In this document: positions 12,635-24,499 of the stretch, piece after piece
Layout of the letters: the number at the start of each line of letters is the position of its first letter
How positions within the stretch are numbered: position 1 is the first letter of the stretch
Assembly: GCA_028753945.1 (NCBI GenBank)
Contig: JAPNXP010000010.1
Location: forward strand, 3,785,042 to 3,849,041
DNA length: 64,000 nt
Direction of reading: 5' to 3'
Origin: Hexactinellida sp. DTS-2022
Taxonomy: Eukaryota > Porifera > Hexactinellida
The notes under the pieces: model-generated
Told to the model about the DNA's origin: nothing
The model's input: only the letters and a program-made list of their open reading frames with translations
Databases searched by the model: none
Position numbers and translations under genes: made by a program

Positions 12635-12944
12635 CAGCGGTGTGCAATCTGCGGCCCACGGGCCATATGCGGCCCGCAACGCTCTGTGCTGCGGCCCGCG
12701 AAGCAATCCTGAACAATCACCGATCTCACACTAAGGAACACATATGTGACCTTGTGACTATTATTAGAATTTTGTGACAATATTTCACATAGTCAAAACA
12801 CTTAATCATTCTAATTATTCAAAACTTAAACAATATTTTCTTCTAATCTAAATCTGAAGATTCCAAAACTATCCGAATCGCGGCCCGTGAACAGGTCTGA
12901 GAAGCACAATGCGGCCCAGGGTTAAAAGAGGTTGCACGCACCTG
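12635..12944. mobile_element. hAT-type MITE with GCGGCCC repeats
   Basis: Ends CAGCGGTGTGCAA and TTGCACGCACCTG are inverted repeats, flanked by a perfect 8 bp direct repeat CATTATAG (12627-12634 and 12945-12952). The GCGGCCCGC-type interior is a common feature of hAT MITEs. Confidence 0.92.
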
Positions 12945-12952
12945 CATTATAG

Positions 12953-13470
12953 GCTATGTGTCATGCTTCTACAGCATTGGTTGTACGAGGTATCCTCTGA
13001 GGTACAGCGTGATGGTTGTGCAACATCTCATTGGCAATAGTGGTGCTAACTGTATACCGCCTGACACTGTCCGACCTTTGTAGGTAGTCTCACAATACAA
13101 CGCAAGTTCCAGAGAAGCTGGTTTATCCAGTTCTATACTTGAGGAAATAATTCTTAAACTTCAAAGCATTACAAAAACCAAGCGAATGATGCATTCTAGA
13201 CGAAGAGCTAATTGTTCATCGTTCATATAGTCTGTTTGGAGTCCCAATTCTTGAAATTAACACCAAACATTTAGTTTAAAATGAATGTAGCACCCTTTTA
13301 CTGTAGTTGTTGGCCATTCCATCTGAAATGCATTGATTGATTGCGGCCTTTTCAAAATCCTAAATAATGCTTGTTGGAGATGCTGTTGGCCAAATGATTC
13401 TGACTCGTTCCCACATTCGAGTTTATATTGCTTTGGTCCTATTGGGTAATACTAGTATAAAGGGGCAAGT
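12953..13470. other. Spacer beside the MULE fragment
   Basis: No reading frame is supported. It may include decayed parts of the neighbouring minus-strand MULE-like gene, but I see no motif. Confidence 0.3.
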
Positions 13471-13980
13471 TTAAAGATAGCCATCCTGTAGAGGGTTTGG
13501 ACCTCCACGTAATGCATGTATTGTATATACTTGAGCGATAAGTTGAGGAGCTGTTTTGAAATTTCCATCTGCTAGCCAATTATGTGATGTTAGCAGGTCA
13601 CAGTTCTGTGTCCCAAATATTATAATTCTTGTTAGTTCAGGACCCGAATCGTATAATATAAAGTTGTCTTCTTTAGCAGTTATCATGAACTCCGGAGAAA
13701 TGGCAAGATCGTGAAGACTTTCTTGTTTAACGGGAGCTATATATCGTATCTGCCAGTCTCTACAAATGGTACGGATCAAATTTGGTATTTTTGCAGCAGT
13801 TGACCAGTAATTAGTTCTAATTCGACTGCAAGAATCTGATGAGATGTATCATGTGCTTGACGAGCTTTACGTTTAAATCTATCGTTCACTTTAAGCAATT
13901 GACAGCCAATATGTCTGGACTGTGAAGAAGCTCTGCAGTCCGATTTATAATTTCATTACTTTTCGTACAAAGCTTGCTTT
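13471..13980 (-). pseudogene. MULE/FLYWCH-type transposase fragment
   Basis: The minus strand encodes FILYDSGPELTRIIIFGTQ followed shortly by LLTSHNWLADGNFKTAP and QLIAQVYTIHA. This is the typical block of MULE-like transposase proteins (consensus around DGTFK-xxP-x-lF-QLYTIHG), with Asp in WLADGNFK as the first catalytic residue. Upstream in nearby frames are pieces like the linker that follows a FLYWCH zinc finger. It is truncated downstream, so later catalytic residues are missing. A frameshift separates the upstream piece. Confidence 0.75.
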
Positions 13981-14037
13981 ACATAGCCTGATTTTCTCGT
14001 ATTGCCACTGAGTAATATCCCCCCAAAACTCTGTTTA

Positions 14038-14260
14038 TCTATACTATTAAAACACAAGCCTGGGTGTATATGTGTCTAAAAGCATGTCTCTGAATGTAAC
14101 ATTTAGGGACATATTTAAAAGTTTAGCTTTTTTTACAACACAATTTAGGTAAAAATAGCTAAATTCCCTATAAGTAAATTCACCATAAAAGTGTGTTTTT
14201 ATGGAGTATTTAGGGACATATGTCCCTAAATATCTTACATTTAGGGACACGATCTGGCGG

Positions 14261-14295
<35 letters not shown>

Positions 14296-14790
14296 TATAT
14301 ATACGTATATATATTTGTTTGTATGTTACGAGTTGATTGAAGAAAGTGGACGGTTTCCAAATGTGATTTTTGGCATATGGGGGTAACTTTTGGCACCCGC
14401 CAACAAGTTGAGGTTTCCACTCAAAATTTCTCACACCTCAACAAGTTATGACGTCATTGTCACATTTCGTGACCTCTGAAAATTCACTTAATCGCACCTA
14501 ATAACCGCCCTCGAAGAGATAAAAATCTGAAAATTTAATAGAACATGTACATTAATGATGCGGACATGCTTGTCACACCAGATCGCCAATATGCTAACTC
14601 ATTATCGCATGATGGCGTAATCATTAAAATTTCATATTGTTAAATTTGACTATTTAGGCCTATTTACGCTTTATAATGAATATTAGGAGTATATAAACCA
14701 CACACCAACCGCGAAGCGGTTGGTGTGTGGTTGTGTTCTGCCGCGAAGCGACCTAGCAAGCGAAGCGACATAGCAAGCGAAGCGCGCTAG
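14038..14790 (+). mobile_element. Non-autonomous Helitron
   Basis: It begins TCTATACTATTAAAACAC and ends in GCGAAGCGCGCTAG. It is preceded by A and followed by T, with no target duplication, all Helitron hallmarks. Just before the end is a strong hairpin, in which ACCAACCGCG pairs with CGCGGTTGGT. The segment 14050-14320 holds repeats of the word TTTAGGGACATA and a TA microsatellite. No Rep/helicase ORF is present. Related copies are at 33432, 52037, 52995 and 55702. Confidence 0.88.
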
Positions 14791-14929
14791 TATAGATTAA
14801 ACCGTATTCAACAAGTTTTTGTCACTCCTTATGGATAGTTGACGATCTGATCAACCTGAATTGACTTGGTTCCGTATTTGGTTCTGCCATGAAAATATTT
14901 CCAACAATTTAGAAATATGCGAATAGAAA

Positions 14930-15277
14930 TATATATATATATGTATATTTAGTCTTGTCTATTTGAGAGATAAAAACTTAAAATTTTATACAATATGCAG
15001 ATTCATAGTACCAATATATCTCCCAACCAAATCACAAATATTACTTCATCTTGATGATACCTAAAAAATTAATAGTTTTCACCTTCGCGAGGCACGAAGA
15101 ACCTAGTGTAACACAACAACCGCGAAGCGGTTGTGTTTCTAGTGCGATAATTCACGAACGTCCGAGCAATCGTATTATAATGAATGTTAGAAGTGTATAA
15201 ACCACACACCAACCGCGAAGCGGTGTGTCTGTGTTTGTGTTCTGTCGCGAAGCGATCTAGCTAGCGAAGCGCGCTAG
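14930..15277 (+). mobile_element. Older, diverged Helitron copy (3' part)
   Basis: The segment from about 14960 (GAGAGATAAAAACTTAAAAT) follows the interior of the 14038 copy with many changes. The 3' end has the hairpin and terminus GCGAAGCGCGCTAG at 15277. A second, different hairpin end (ACAACCGCGAAGCGGTTGTG) lies inside at about 15114-15136, suggesting a nested or chimeric Helitron end. Confidence 0.7.
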
Positions 15278-17496
15278 TACTTTAATATTTAATTAGGGTT
15301 CTGGTTAATATTTAATGAATGAAGAAACATTTTCTCGAATTCTATAGTGGAACTGCTCCTGTACTCCAAGACGCAAAGCTAGAATAATTTAATTCTATTA
15401 TTCCAATTCTCTCGTTTATTGCATTCCAATCACAATTTCTCTACCATACATATTTTCATCATATCGTTTGATTTTCTTCACCATTCTTTCTTGTAGATTA
15501 CATTTATTTTGGCTTTTACATCACAGTTGATGATTTCTCGAACTAATTCTTACCAGATAAACCTAGTTAACATATTTTTTCTATTGATTCTGATCCTTTC
15601 GATTATTCCTTTAATACTAATTGTAAGTAAATATTCATTATGCTTGATTTGTTACAATATTTCCCTGCTGTTTAATGTTCTTATTAGCAATTTCCCGTCA
15701 AATATTTTGCAATATCCAGAAAATTAAAAAAATTCATGATTCTCATTGCAAATATACTTCAATTATCAACGAATGTCTATTTCAAATTTTATTTAATTGA
15801 CTCGTGGATTACTAAGCACACGGCGCTTTTGGGGAAATATGGTATTTAATTATATTATTTTCAATTTTGTATTGAGTTTGTGTTATATATATAAGTTATC
15901 ACTAATTCATAATCATAAAAATTGTAGAAATATTGTATTTCAATCATTAGTATACAATACTTGTTACTCATCCTAATATAGTTTATTTGTTGCATGACCG
16001 GATTTCTTGGAGGTTACACTGGGAACCTCTTTAGAGGCACACACGAACCCTTCGAGAATCTATTTTGACCCCTCTTCAAGTTCGAGTGTCCATATCAAAT
16101 CTCTAAGAATCACTTAACAAATACTATTACATCTTAATGTATTTTAGGTTACAATACATTCTCATTATTCTTCTCTGAAAATTTCAAAAATTTATGAATT
16201 TTGAAAAAACTTTCTGTCCTTCCGCCTTCTGGCAATATTTTGGCTTGCAAGGTTGTAGTATTACCAAAAATATCTAAAATCATTAAAATTCTGCAAACGA
16301 TTATATTTCATTTATGGATAGTGTACCTTCTTCTCAGGATCCATTTCAAATTTAACGGCAAAATATTCGTTCGTGTTTAAATGGTCCACTTTTAATTCAC
16401 CTCTATGCCACGATGGTATGGTGATAATTTATTAAAAATATTGTTATTTCCATTAAAATCTTTTAAAGTTTTCCCTCCAGTATTTGGTAATATTGGATTT
16501 AGAACAAAGATTCAACGATTTGACAACTCTCTTTGCCATCTATCGTTTTATGCTTGCTTCTTTTCAAATAATCTGGGGGAAAATATCAATTTCGTTATAA
16601 CGGCAGTTCACTGTATTGGTAATGGTTTATTTTAACATTATGATTGCCTAATAAAGTAGTATATTGTCCGGGTGGAGGATAAAGATTTGGACGGTCGGGG
16701 ATGATAAACAAGTAATTTATTTTTCTTTGGCTTTAAACGAAAAAGATTGATTATTTTTTAAGGTTTCATTGTATTTTTGCAGAAATTTCGGCGAGTTATA
16801 TATTTCTTAAACTTTTGAATCTATTCATCTAAAAACTGTTGAATTTTTTTTTCCAAGGATACGGAACCTTAATGTGTCTGCGAACGTCCTATAGACTGCA
16901 TCTGATATAGGTATATATATACTTCTCTGATCATCGAGAATGTGCTTTGGTGAATCATCGGGTCTTATAGGCCGCTCCTATATACAAAAATAAATATTTA
17001 TATTACTATAGTATTTAATTTACTTTGAGCACCAAACTAATATCTTATCCAATCATTGTTTAAGTTGAAATTAATGTCCTTAACCTTCAATGAGCTTTGT
17101 AATAGATGGCGGAATTTTTGCGACAACAAATCGTAATCAACTGAATATTTCAATAGTATTCCTTTATATTCTTGATTGAACAAATTGTAGTAAAGATTCA
17201 TAGGTTAATTACGATCTACAAAAGGGTAGAATATTTGATAACGGTATTTCATTAAGTTTTAACGAATCAGCTTTCCCTTGTATGATCCATTTTTTATTCA
17301 CTCCCTTTTAGTTCTGAGTGAAAACATGCAGCCCAACATCATGATTTTGTATATGAGTGATGGATTCTTGCCCTCCTTCGATTTTTCCACATGTGGCAAC
17401 ATTAAACTAAATGGGTTCATTAACACTGCGCTTCTTTGATTCTTTCAAATCTGAGAAACGCTCATCATAGTGCACTACAAGTTCATCTAGGTGGTG
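15278..17496. other. Non-coding AT-rich stretch
   Basis: Only short frames of low-complexity composition are present (for example at 15509 and 16405), with no family motif. I support no feature here. Confidence 0.4.
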
Positions 17497-17966
17497 CAGG
17501 GGGGGGTCAATCGACAGATACTTGACCCATAGCCAGGTGGTGGGTTCCATTTTAAAAAAAAATTCATGAAGTACCACGAATCAATATTATTGCGAAATTT
17601 TGCAGCAAATTATCAAGAATTTACACTAAGGGTAATTTTTTAAAATCTTGTCACACCTAAAGGTGAGAATTGCTGACTAATTAAAATTGTAAAAAAATTA
17701 AAAAAGTGTGTTTTGGGTAAAAATGCTCATAGGAGGACTTCAGGGACCAGATGTAATTAACTTCGTATCAATTTATGCTAATCTGACACAGGTGACAACT
17801 TCAGGTGTCACTTGTGGCAAATACTGAATGGGTGTAGGGGTCCAAAAGCAATAAATTCGTTAAGTACTTGGTACTTCGTGAGGAGGGGTGGGTGGGTATG
17901 CCCTAAACATATATTTTTCCATGAAGTCACCTATGGGTTAGTATTCTTAAGATTGACCCCCCCCTG
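17497..17966. mobile_element. hAT-like MITE with G-run ends
   Basis: Left end CAGGGGGGGGTCAATC and right end GATTGACCCCCCCCTG are inverted repeats. The direct repeat GGTGGTG (17490-17496 and 17967-17973) flanks it, compatible with an 8 bp hAT duplication with one changed base. A second inner inverted pair (GACCCATAG and CTATGGGTTA) continues the arms. Confidence 0.75.
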
Positions 17967-18220
17967 GGTGGTGTAATATTTCCAGATGCAAATTTTGATG
18001 AATTTTTTGAAAGGTGTGAATTCCCATATTATTACTTATGTGTCGTCATGATTATAATTTATCTACGACCCCATGTATCTTCCATTTGAATATAAATTCA
18101 CAAAACGAAAGACTTAGCAACGAGAGCTGCAGGCTGTTAGGTGCCCAAAGATGTTTGCTAAATAGACTACACGAATATTGAAATTATCGTTCTTTCTTCA
18201 ATGCTTGCTGATATAGCTAT

Positions 18221-18852
18221 TAGAGCACTGCGCGGGGCGGGTTAATAAATGCGGGTTTCGGGACCCGCAACCCGCGGGTTCTTGCGGGTCAAAGAATCAG
18301 AATATTTGCGGGGCGGGTCGGGTGCGGGTCAGAGATTCTTACTGCGGGTTGATGCGGGTCAGCGCGGGTTTCCGCAAGAGTTCTCGCTAAGGATTATTTG
18401 GGGGTGCAGTGTCCACTAATTGTAACAATGTACCCCTCTATAGTTCCTAAACAAAATTAATGATCAATATAATCTTAATATGGCAGAAGTCTTGCGTTGG
18501 AACGAATTGTACGGTGAATTATTTCGTATTCCCGAATAATAAACACGTAATTCTATGTTCAAATTTCCGCCCAAAACATATTGCCGTCTTCTTTATTCCT
18601 TAATGATGTAAATATTTTTGTGCCCGCATTGTGCGCCGAGTGTTTACACCCTATTATATAATCCTAGCGATACTACTGGTCAACGAGTTTTGGTGCGGGT
18701 TGGTGCGGGTTGAGCGCGGGTTAATGTGTGTTAGTTGCGGGTTGGTGCGGGTTCATTTGTTTATATTGTCGGATTTGCGGGGCGGGTGCGGGTCAATTAC
18801 TAATAGATGCCTTGCGGGTGCGGGTCCCGCATATGACCCGCGCAGAGCTCTA
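18221..18852. mobile_element. hAT-type MITE with GCGGGT repeats
   Basis: Ends TAGAGCACTGCGCGGG and CCCGCGCAGAGCTCTA are inverted repeats. They are flanked by a perfect 8 bp direct repeat ATAGCTAT (18213-18220 and 18853-18860). The GC-rich TGCGGGTTGGTGCGGGT repeats at both ends contrast sharply with the AT-rich surroundings. Confidence 0.92.
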
Positions 18853-18860
18853 ATAGCTAT

Positions 18861-21800
18861 ACATACAATCTTAACTATGTGGGTTCTCTTTACAAATCTA
18901 ACACACGGCTGTTAAGTTTTCCACCAAAGTCCACTCTCAGCGTGAAAGAATAAAGTTATTGATTCAGATTCACTCTCATCCAGAAAGTCTGTGCAATCGT
19001 TCTTCTTTTGAGTCTAAATTTATGCTGTTCATTAGTTTCAATACCAATAACAATGTTTCCCGAAATTTTGACAATGATTTTCCTGCAAGTAATTCTCTGT
19101 TAACTAAGTATTTGAGTAATTGAAATTCTATATTTCCTTAAATTGTATAGTCTATCAGTACAAACAGTTATAATTGATTATTTACCTTAATAGGTAATAT
19201 TATTTGTAGAAGTCTAGCGTTCCTCCTATAAACAGATGGTCCCCATGTAGCGTTTACTGAAAAGTGTGGAAACAATCTTTCATACGCAATATATACAGTT
19301 ATATAATAGCAATTAGAGGTTTGGATTATTAGAAAAACATACTGTATTTTTGACAAAACATCAAAATATTATTTTACTCGCTTACTGCATCAAAATCTCT
19401 CCACAGTTGAGATTGTTATGAATAAGTCGAGAAGAGATCTTCATGAATGACAACTTCGAATGCATAGCGTACACAACCTAGCTCAGATGACCTACGCGAT
19501 ATATTCGTCTACTAGGTCACCAAACGGTGACCTTGTCAGATGCGTTTCTTCAATTGCTCTTTTAACTGAAATTCTACTCCTGCCGCCAACTCATCATTAC
19601 GGCGTTTTAACGTATTGTTAGATATTGCAAATGGGGGCCACTATTCTAGCTTATGGGACTCAATATGAGTAAGATAAGGTCACACGTCGGTTTCCAATAT
19701 TTGTTTCCCATGATATGTTATGATACGATTTAGTGCCAATGAGGGTTACTTTCATAAGACAAACGAGTAACCTGCTGTGGGATTCCCTCCTGTGTTTAAC
19801 TATGTTACTTTTGGGTTATTTGGCTAGTTGATAAACTTCTTCGTCAACTAGAAAAAAATCACCATTTTCTATAGTCCTCGAAAGCTTTGTAGTTTGATGA
19901 AGTTTCAATTTAGATGGTAATATCGTTTGCAAGTACAGAAAGTACAGAATCACTACAAAAACCTATAATTTTGTGATACTTTCGAAGTTTGTCTATCTTA
20001 TTTCAATCAACCTTTAATTTAAGTTTAGTTAACTTAGATAATAAAAAAGACAGATCTTACAAATTATTATAACTAATAATATAATTAACGGTGTTATGTA
20101 AGATCTTTTATAAAGGAACTGTGAAATGGATGATCATATACATTTGTATACCCCAATTCTGAACACAATTATCAGGTAAAATAATATCATACACAACGGA
20201 ATACCATATATAATCTGTGCAAAAATAGAGGACATCCTAATCTGAGACAAATATCCGATGATATCACGTCAGATCATTCAGCCTCAGAAATCAAGTTTAC
20301 TTATGTTAATCTTCAATATTTCGAGCAAATATACTAATATCTTGGGATTTTCATCTTTGGCAGTCAATTCTAGACTACAGACATATTAGGGCATCTGATC
20401 GGTATATTTTTCAGACCATGTAAGTATATCGATATTTGCTGCTATCAACAACCTACAATATGCTGGAGCATTTACAAAGTACTGAAGCAATCTATCAAAT
20501 GTGGACATTTGACAATTGTAATGATGAACAACTTTGTATGTTGTTATACTTAAGAGAATGTTTAGTACAGATTTGAAACAATTTATGCTGCTTTTTTAAC
20601 TTCTAAGACTAAAGCTTATAAAGAAATCTTATGAAGTCTAGAGCACGAATTCTTCAATGACGATTGATGAAATAATTCCTTTAATATTCACATTCATTTT
20701 CAGCATACATGAAAACCTAAAAATCCAATTTATTTTGTTGAGAAATATTTGAGATCAAGAGTTATGTGTAATGGGATCATCATGTTACAACAATTCTAAA
20801 AAAACAATTTTTGTGGTTTCAGAATTGCATTATCAACGTCGAACAAAATTCAACAAATTATATTATGTTGATGAAATATTCAAATTAGCTTTATCACGAA
20901 GTTTACATTGTCATTGGCATGTATTGAAATCAATGTACATTATGCATTTTAACTTGTTATATAGTCTAAAGTTATAATACATCCCGACCAGAATTTTTTG
21001 ATTCCTTCGCATTACTAATTTCCAATATTGTTCAATAACTTTTGAGAGGCATCATGAGCCATTGGTTTGACATTTAAAATGAAAGGTTATGATGATTCCT
21101 TCAAATTAAAGAGTAATCTAGATGCGCGAAAGGGCGCGACTGGGGTCATCTAATGACTTATAAACATAATATATTAGGATTTTAACGATTTTTGAAAAAT
21201 TATATCAGGTTCAAGAATTATAATCAATAATCATAGTTGAACAATATTTTTTTGTTAACAAACCTAAATATATTTTATGACAGAATTAGCATCAACTGTC
21301 TAGAACTACGTTTATGAGACTATGTAGATCATTTTTGACAATGCCATTCAGTTTGCAGCTACCGATAACCTATATGTCAATAATACTTCATTAGATTCTA
21401 TCTAGCATAGTTTTTCCTATTTCCACTTACACCCCTGAAAATGCCGACTGTGCTGCGGTTTATCGTGTTTTCTGTAGTGAATGTATATTATTATTATTAT
21501 TACCCACAAACTTCCTTAAAAAACCTTTCCTTTAGGCATCGCCTATTCTTTTGCCAAATTTTTATTATAGAGTATTGTGGTTACAAATTTAACCATTTCG
21601 AAAAGTTCTTTTCTTGAAATTTTAACACACTGTGCTCCTTTTTGGTGTCGTTGTTGAGAACAACTTAACCTTTACAATTTAGCCCTTGTGATAAACCGAA
21701 CTAGTCAACCCGAATTTTCGGTTTTCTGATTTTGAGATAATAATTTCATTCAGGCGCATCGCTGAACTGACTCAAAAAAATCAGGAAATACTCTCATAGT

Positions 21801-22260
21801 CGTTATTAAAATTATGTACTTAGCTCCGTGTAAGCGAGTTCAAACTATTCTAGGCGGACAAAGATTTTTGGTACATGTAAGCCTTGTAGATTTGAGCTAT
21901 ATTTTAATAGCTTTTTCCAACCAGACATCTTCAGCAGCAGGTTCTAAATCTTTCTTTCTATCTTATAACTCAAAAAAGTAAAAGTACAATGCAAGAAATA
22001 ATTATATCATTCGAAAGAGAAAATTTTCCTTTTTTATCTAGAATGGTATATATCACTATATAGTTTCATATTAATGTTGTTTCCAGATACCATTAGCTCG
22101 TATATTTCACTCAATAGTTCATACTAAGATTGTTTTCCAGCCACTCAGTGATTCCTACAAGATCTCAAAATTTGGTTTACCGTCGATTAAAAAAATTACT
22201 GCAATGTTCAAAGTGATGTTATAACAATGCTAATATTAATTTCCTATACAAGTCATAGAC
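18861..22260. other. Long non-coding AT-rich stretch
   Basis: No gene and no element ends were found. The longest frames are under 70 codons and lack motifs. A microsatellite of TTA units is at about 21487-21502. Confidence 0.4.
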
Positions 22261-22667
22261 TACTTTAATAATAGACTATAGGCTGCCAGCTCGGGTCCTG
22301 GAACTTGGGTCCATTGGATGCTTATTTATATCTCGTATCCGCTAATCATAGACACAGGAAATGTATTATTATTATCCTATAGGACGTCATATTTGGGTGT
22401 CCATTGGTTATATTGTATTATCTCGAATATTTGTGGGATTTGAGTTTTGCGGTTTTCACACCTTTTCCATATATGGTTATAATCTCAAATTCTATACTTC
22501 AGTTAGATTTAGACATAATAAATGTATATATCATATGTAGGGTGCCATTTAGTCAATATTGTTTAGCCGCCCAGCTCTGATTTGGAGGAGCTTCCACAAA
22601 TGAAAGAATTTCAATATATACACTCGACATCTATATTTATTTATAATTATCTTTATTCAATTTTTCC

Positions 22668-22818
22668 GTTCGTTCAGTTCACGTTCAAAGGGGTTATGGG
22701 TCGATTGTCCTTTCGTTTAGTTCCTTCAGTGTGAAATTCTGTATCCCTTAAAAGCCCTGCGTTCGTTTTGTTCTGTTTAAGTTCATAAGTTCGTTCGTGA
22801 ACTTTTCATCCCCTGAGA
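22668..22818. mobile_element. Fragment of the GTTCA-rich hAT MITE family
   Basis: CGTTCGTTCAGTTC-type repeats ending in GTTCGTGAACTTTTCATCCCC match the right half of the intact copy at 38458-38913. The left end is missing. Confidence 0.6.
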
Positions 22819-22869
22819 ACAAAATTTTCAAGGGAAGCGATTTCCCCCCTGCTCCCCCATTAGCTACGC

Positions 22870-23005
22870 CAGTGGTTCCCAACCTGGGGTCCACGGACGG
22901 ATTTAAGGGGTCCACAGGATGTATTATGGACAATGGGAGGGGATCCACAGAATGTCTAATATTTACTATAGGGGTCCACGGTTGAAAAAAGGTTGGGAAT
23001 CGCTG
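22870..23005. mobile_element. hAT-type MITE, 136 bp
   Basis: Ends CAGTGGTTCCCAACC and GGTTGGGAATCGCTG are inverted repeats with one mismatch. They are flanked by a perfect direct repeat AGCTACGC (22862-22869 and 23006-23013). The interior carries GGGGTCCAC repeats. Confidence 0.92.
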
Positions 23006-23880
23006 AGCTACGCTATTGCCCCCCTCTGTTATTTTCGTTCCGTTATCGTGAGGTGACTAATCCTTACGCAAATTGTTGCATTCGTGTTATGCTTATTTAA
23101 AATTTAGAATAAATTTAATTCTTTTTTCTCGTATGGTTTATGAATTTTCACTTTTATGATATTAACTTGTATAAATGAAATACTAATACTACAAAGCTAA
23201 TGTAGCTGATACAAACTGGGTCAGAACCGGGTTTAAAGCAATTATTTTTTAACCAAGGTATTATGTACTCTGCCTAGGGATTAGTATTTATTTCCCTTTA
23301 CCTTGTCTACTTGATACAGCCATGGAGGTCCATTCAGCAGAAATTCACAGACAATTTTTCGGGGCACCTTGCTCCCGGGTCTTGGGGTAATTACCCCGCC
23401 TCTCGACGCTAATGATTATTGGCATGGCAATTATATGACCTCCACTGAAGCGAGTTGTTTTAATGAGCTTTACTTCATCGTACATAATGTTTTCAAAATT
23501 GCAGTTCGTTGTTCTGAAAGCTTCGGGACATCAAATCTCGAATTAATCTCTCCCTTGGAAGGATAGTTGCTCTTGAATTTCTTAACATCCTTTATCTTGC
23601 TGGAGAGATACAGAGGTGTTCCCAACTAACAATATTATCCAATTCGTCTTGATACTCCTTTGTAATTGATCTTGAACTTCGGAAGTAGGTTCTTTGTTGT
23701 CCTGGCATACGTCAGAATGCTTCTTACAAGCAGCTATCCACCTTTTACACAGTAGCCCAAACACATTCAAAATATGATTCATGCACACAAATTGTCGAAA
23801 ATTTGATATTATTACCTTATATGGAAAAGGTGTGAAAACCGCAAAGCTCACATTTCATTAATATTTCAGATAATGCAATA

Positions 23881-24052
23881 CAGTAGATGTCGGATATAAG
23901 TACATCGGTTATAAGAACATATCGGATTTAAGCACACTATGTTGGGAAACGGTTTCCATATACCACCTCTAATTTATGTTGGTTATAAGTACATGTCGGT
24001 TATAAGCACATTAAGTGCAATTCCCGACGTTGTGCTTAACCGGCATCCACTG
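23881..24052. mobile_element. TA-inserting MITE (pogo/Tc1-like ends)
   Basis: Ends CAGTAGATGTCGGATATAAG and CTTAACCGGCATCCACTG are inverted repeats, bordered by TA on both sides. The interior has repeated GGTTATAAG-TACAT units. The CAGT start and TA target suggest a pogo/Tigger-type element. Confidence 0.8.
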
Positions 24053-24499
24053 TATGACCAATGGACTTCCTATACTATAATAATACATTTACTGTGTCCA
24101 ACATTAGCGGAACACGAGATATCAATAAGTACACAATGAATCCAAGTTCCAGGACCCGAGCTGGCAGCCTACAGTCCTTTATTAGAGTATTCTATTGTAC
24201 AAGTATACATTCAGAATTCAGTATTTACTCCTATTTTTCTGCTATTTTAATTCTTTTAAATTCTCTGAATTGATTTCTGTTACATCCATAGCTAAATTAT
24301 TCAAATAACATTTGATATAATGAAGTTTACTATTCTGACACCCGACTATTAGTGATCATGGCACTCAAATGAATCATCCCACTCGTAAGATAAGTGATTC
24401 AGGATGCTCTGTGCCAAGACTTAGAGGGAGCGTCTACTTCAAGAATCCTTTGTTTCAGGTGATTAAGTAGAAAGAATGCGCATTGTGTGCAGCTATTCA

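Larger units (their letters stand above)
22261..24189. mobile_element. Long-inverted-repeat element, about 1.9 kb, with nested insertions
   Basis: The left arm from 22261 (with CTGCCAGCTCGGGTCCTGG) is mirrored by the right arm ending at 24189 (CCAGGACCCGAGCTGGCAG). The match runs inward for about 300 bp, through GCGGTTTTCACACCTTTTCC near 22450 and its inverse near 23830. The class is unknown: a weak minus-strand frame at 23582-23851 has no recognised motif and the target duplication is unclear. At least three smaller elements sit inside. Confidence 0.65.

Noticed and set aside
13981-14040. MULE gene continuing into the Helitron
   Set aside because: The Helitron border is clear at 14038 and no motif continues.
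22797-22985. Proline-rich frames on both strands
   Set aside because: They arise from the inverted-repeat MITE at 22870-23005.
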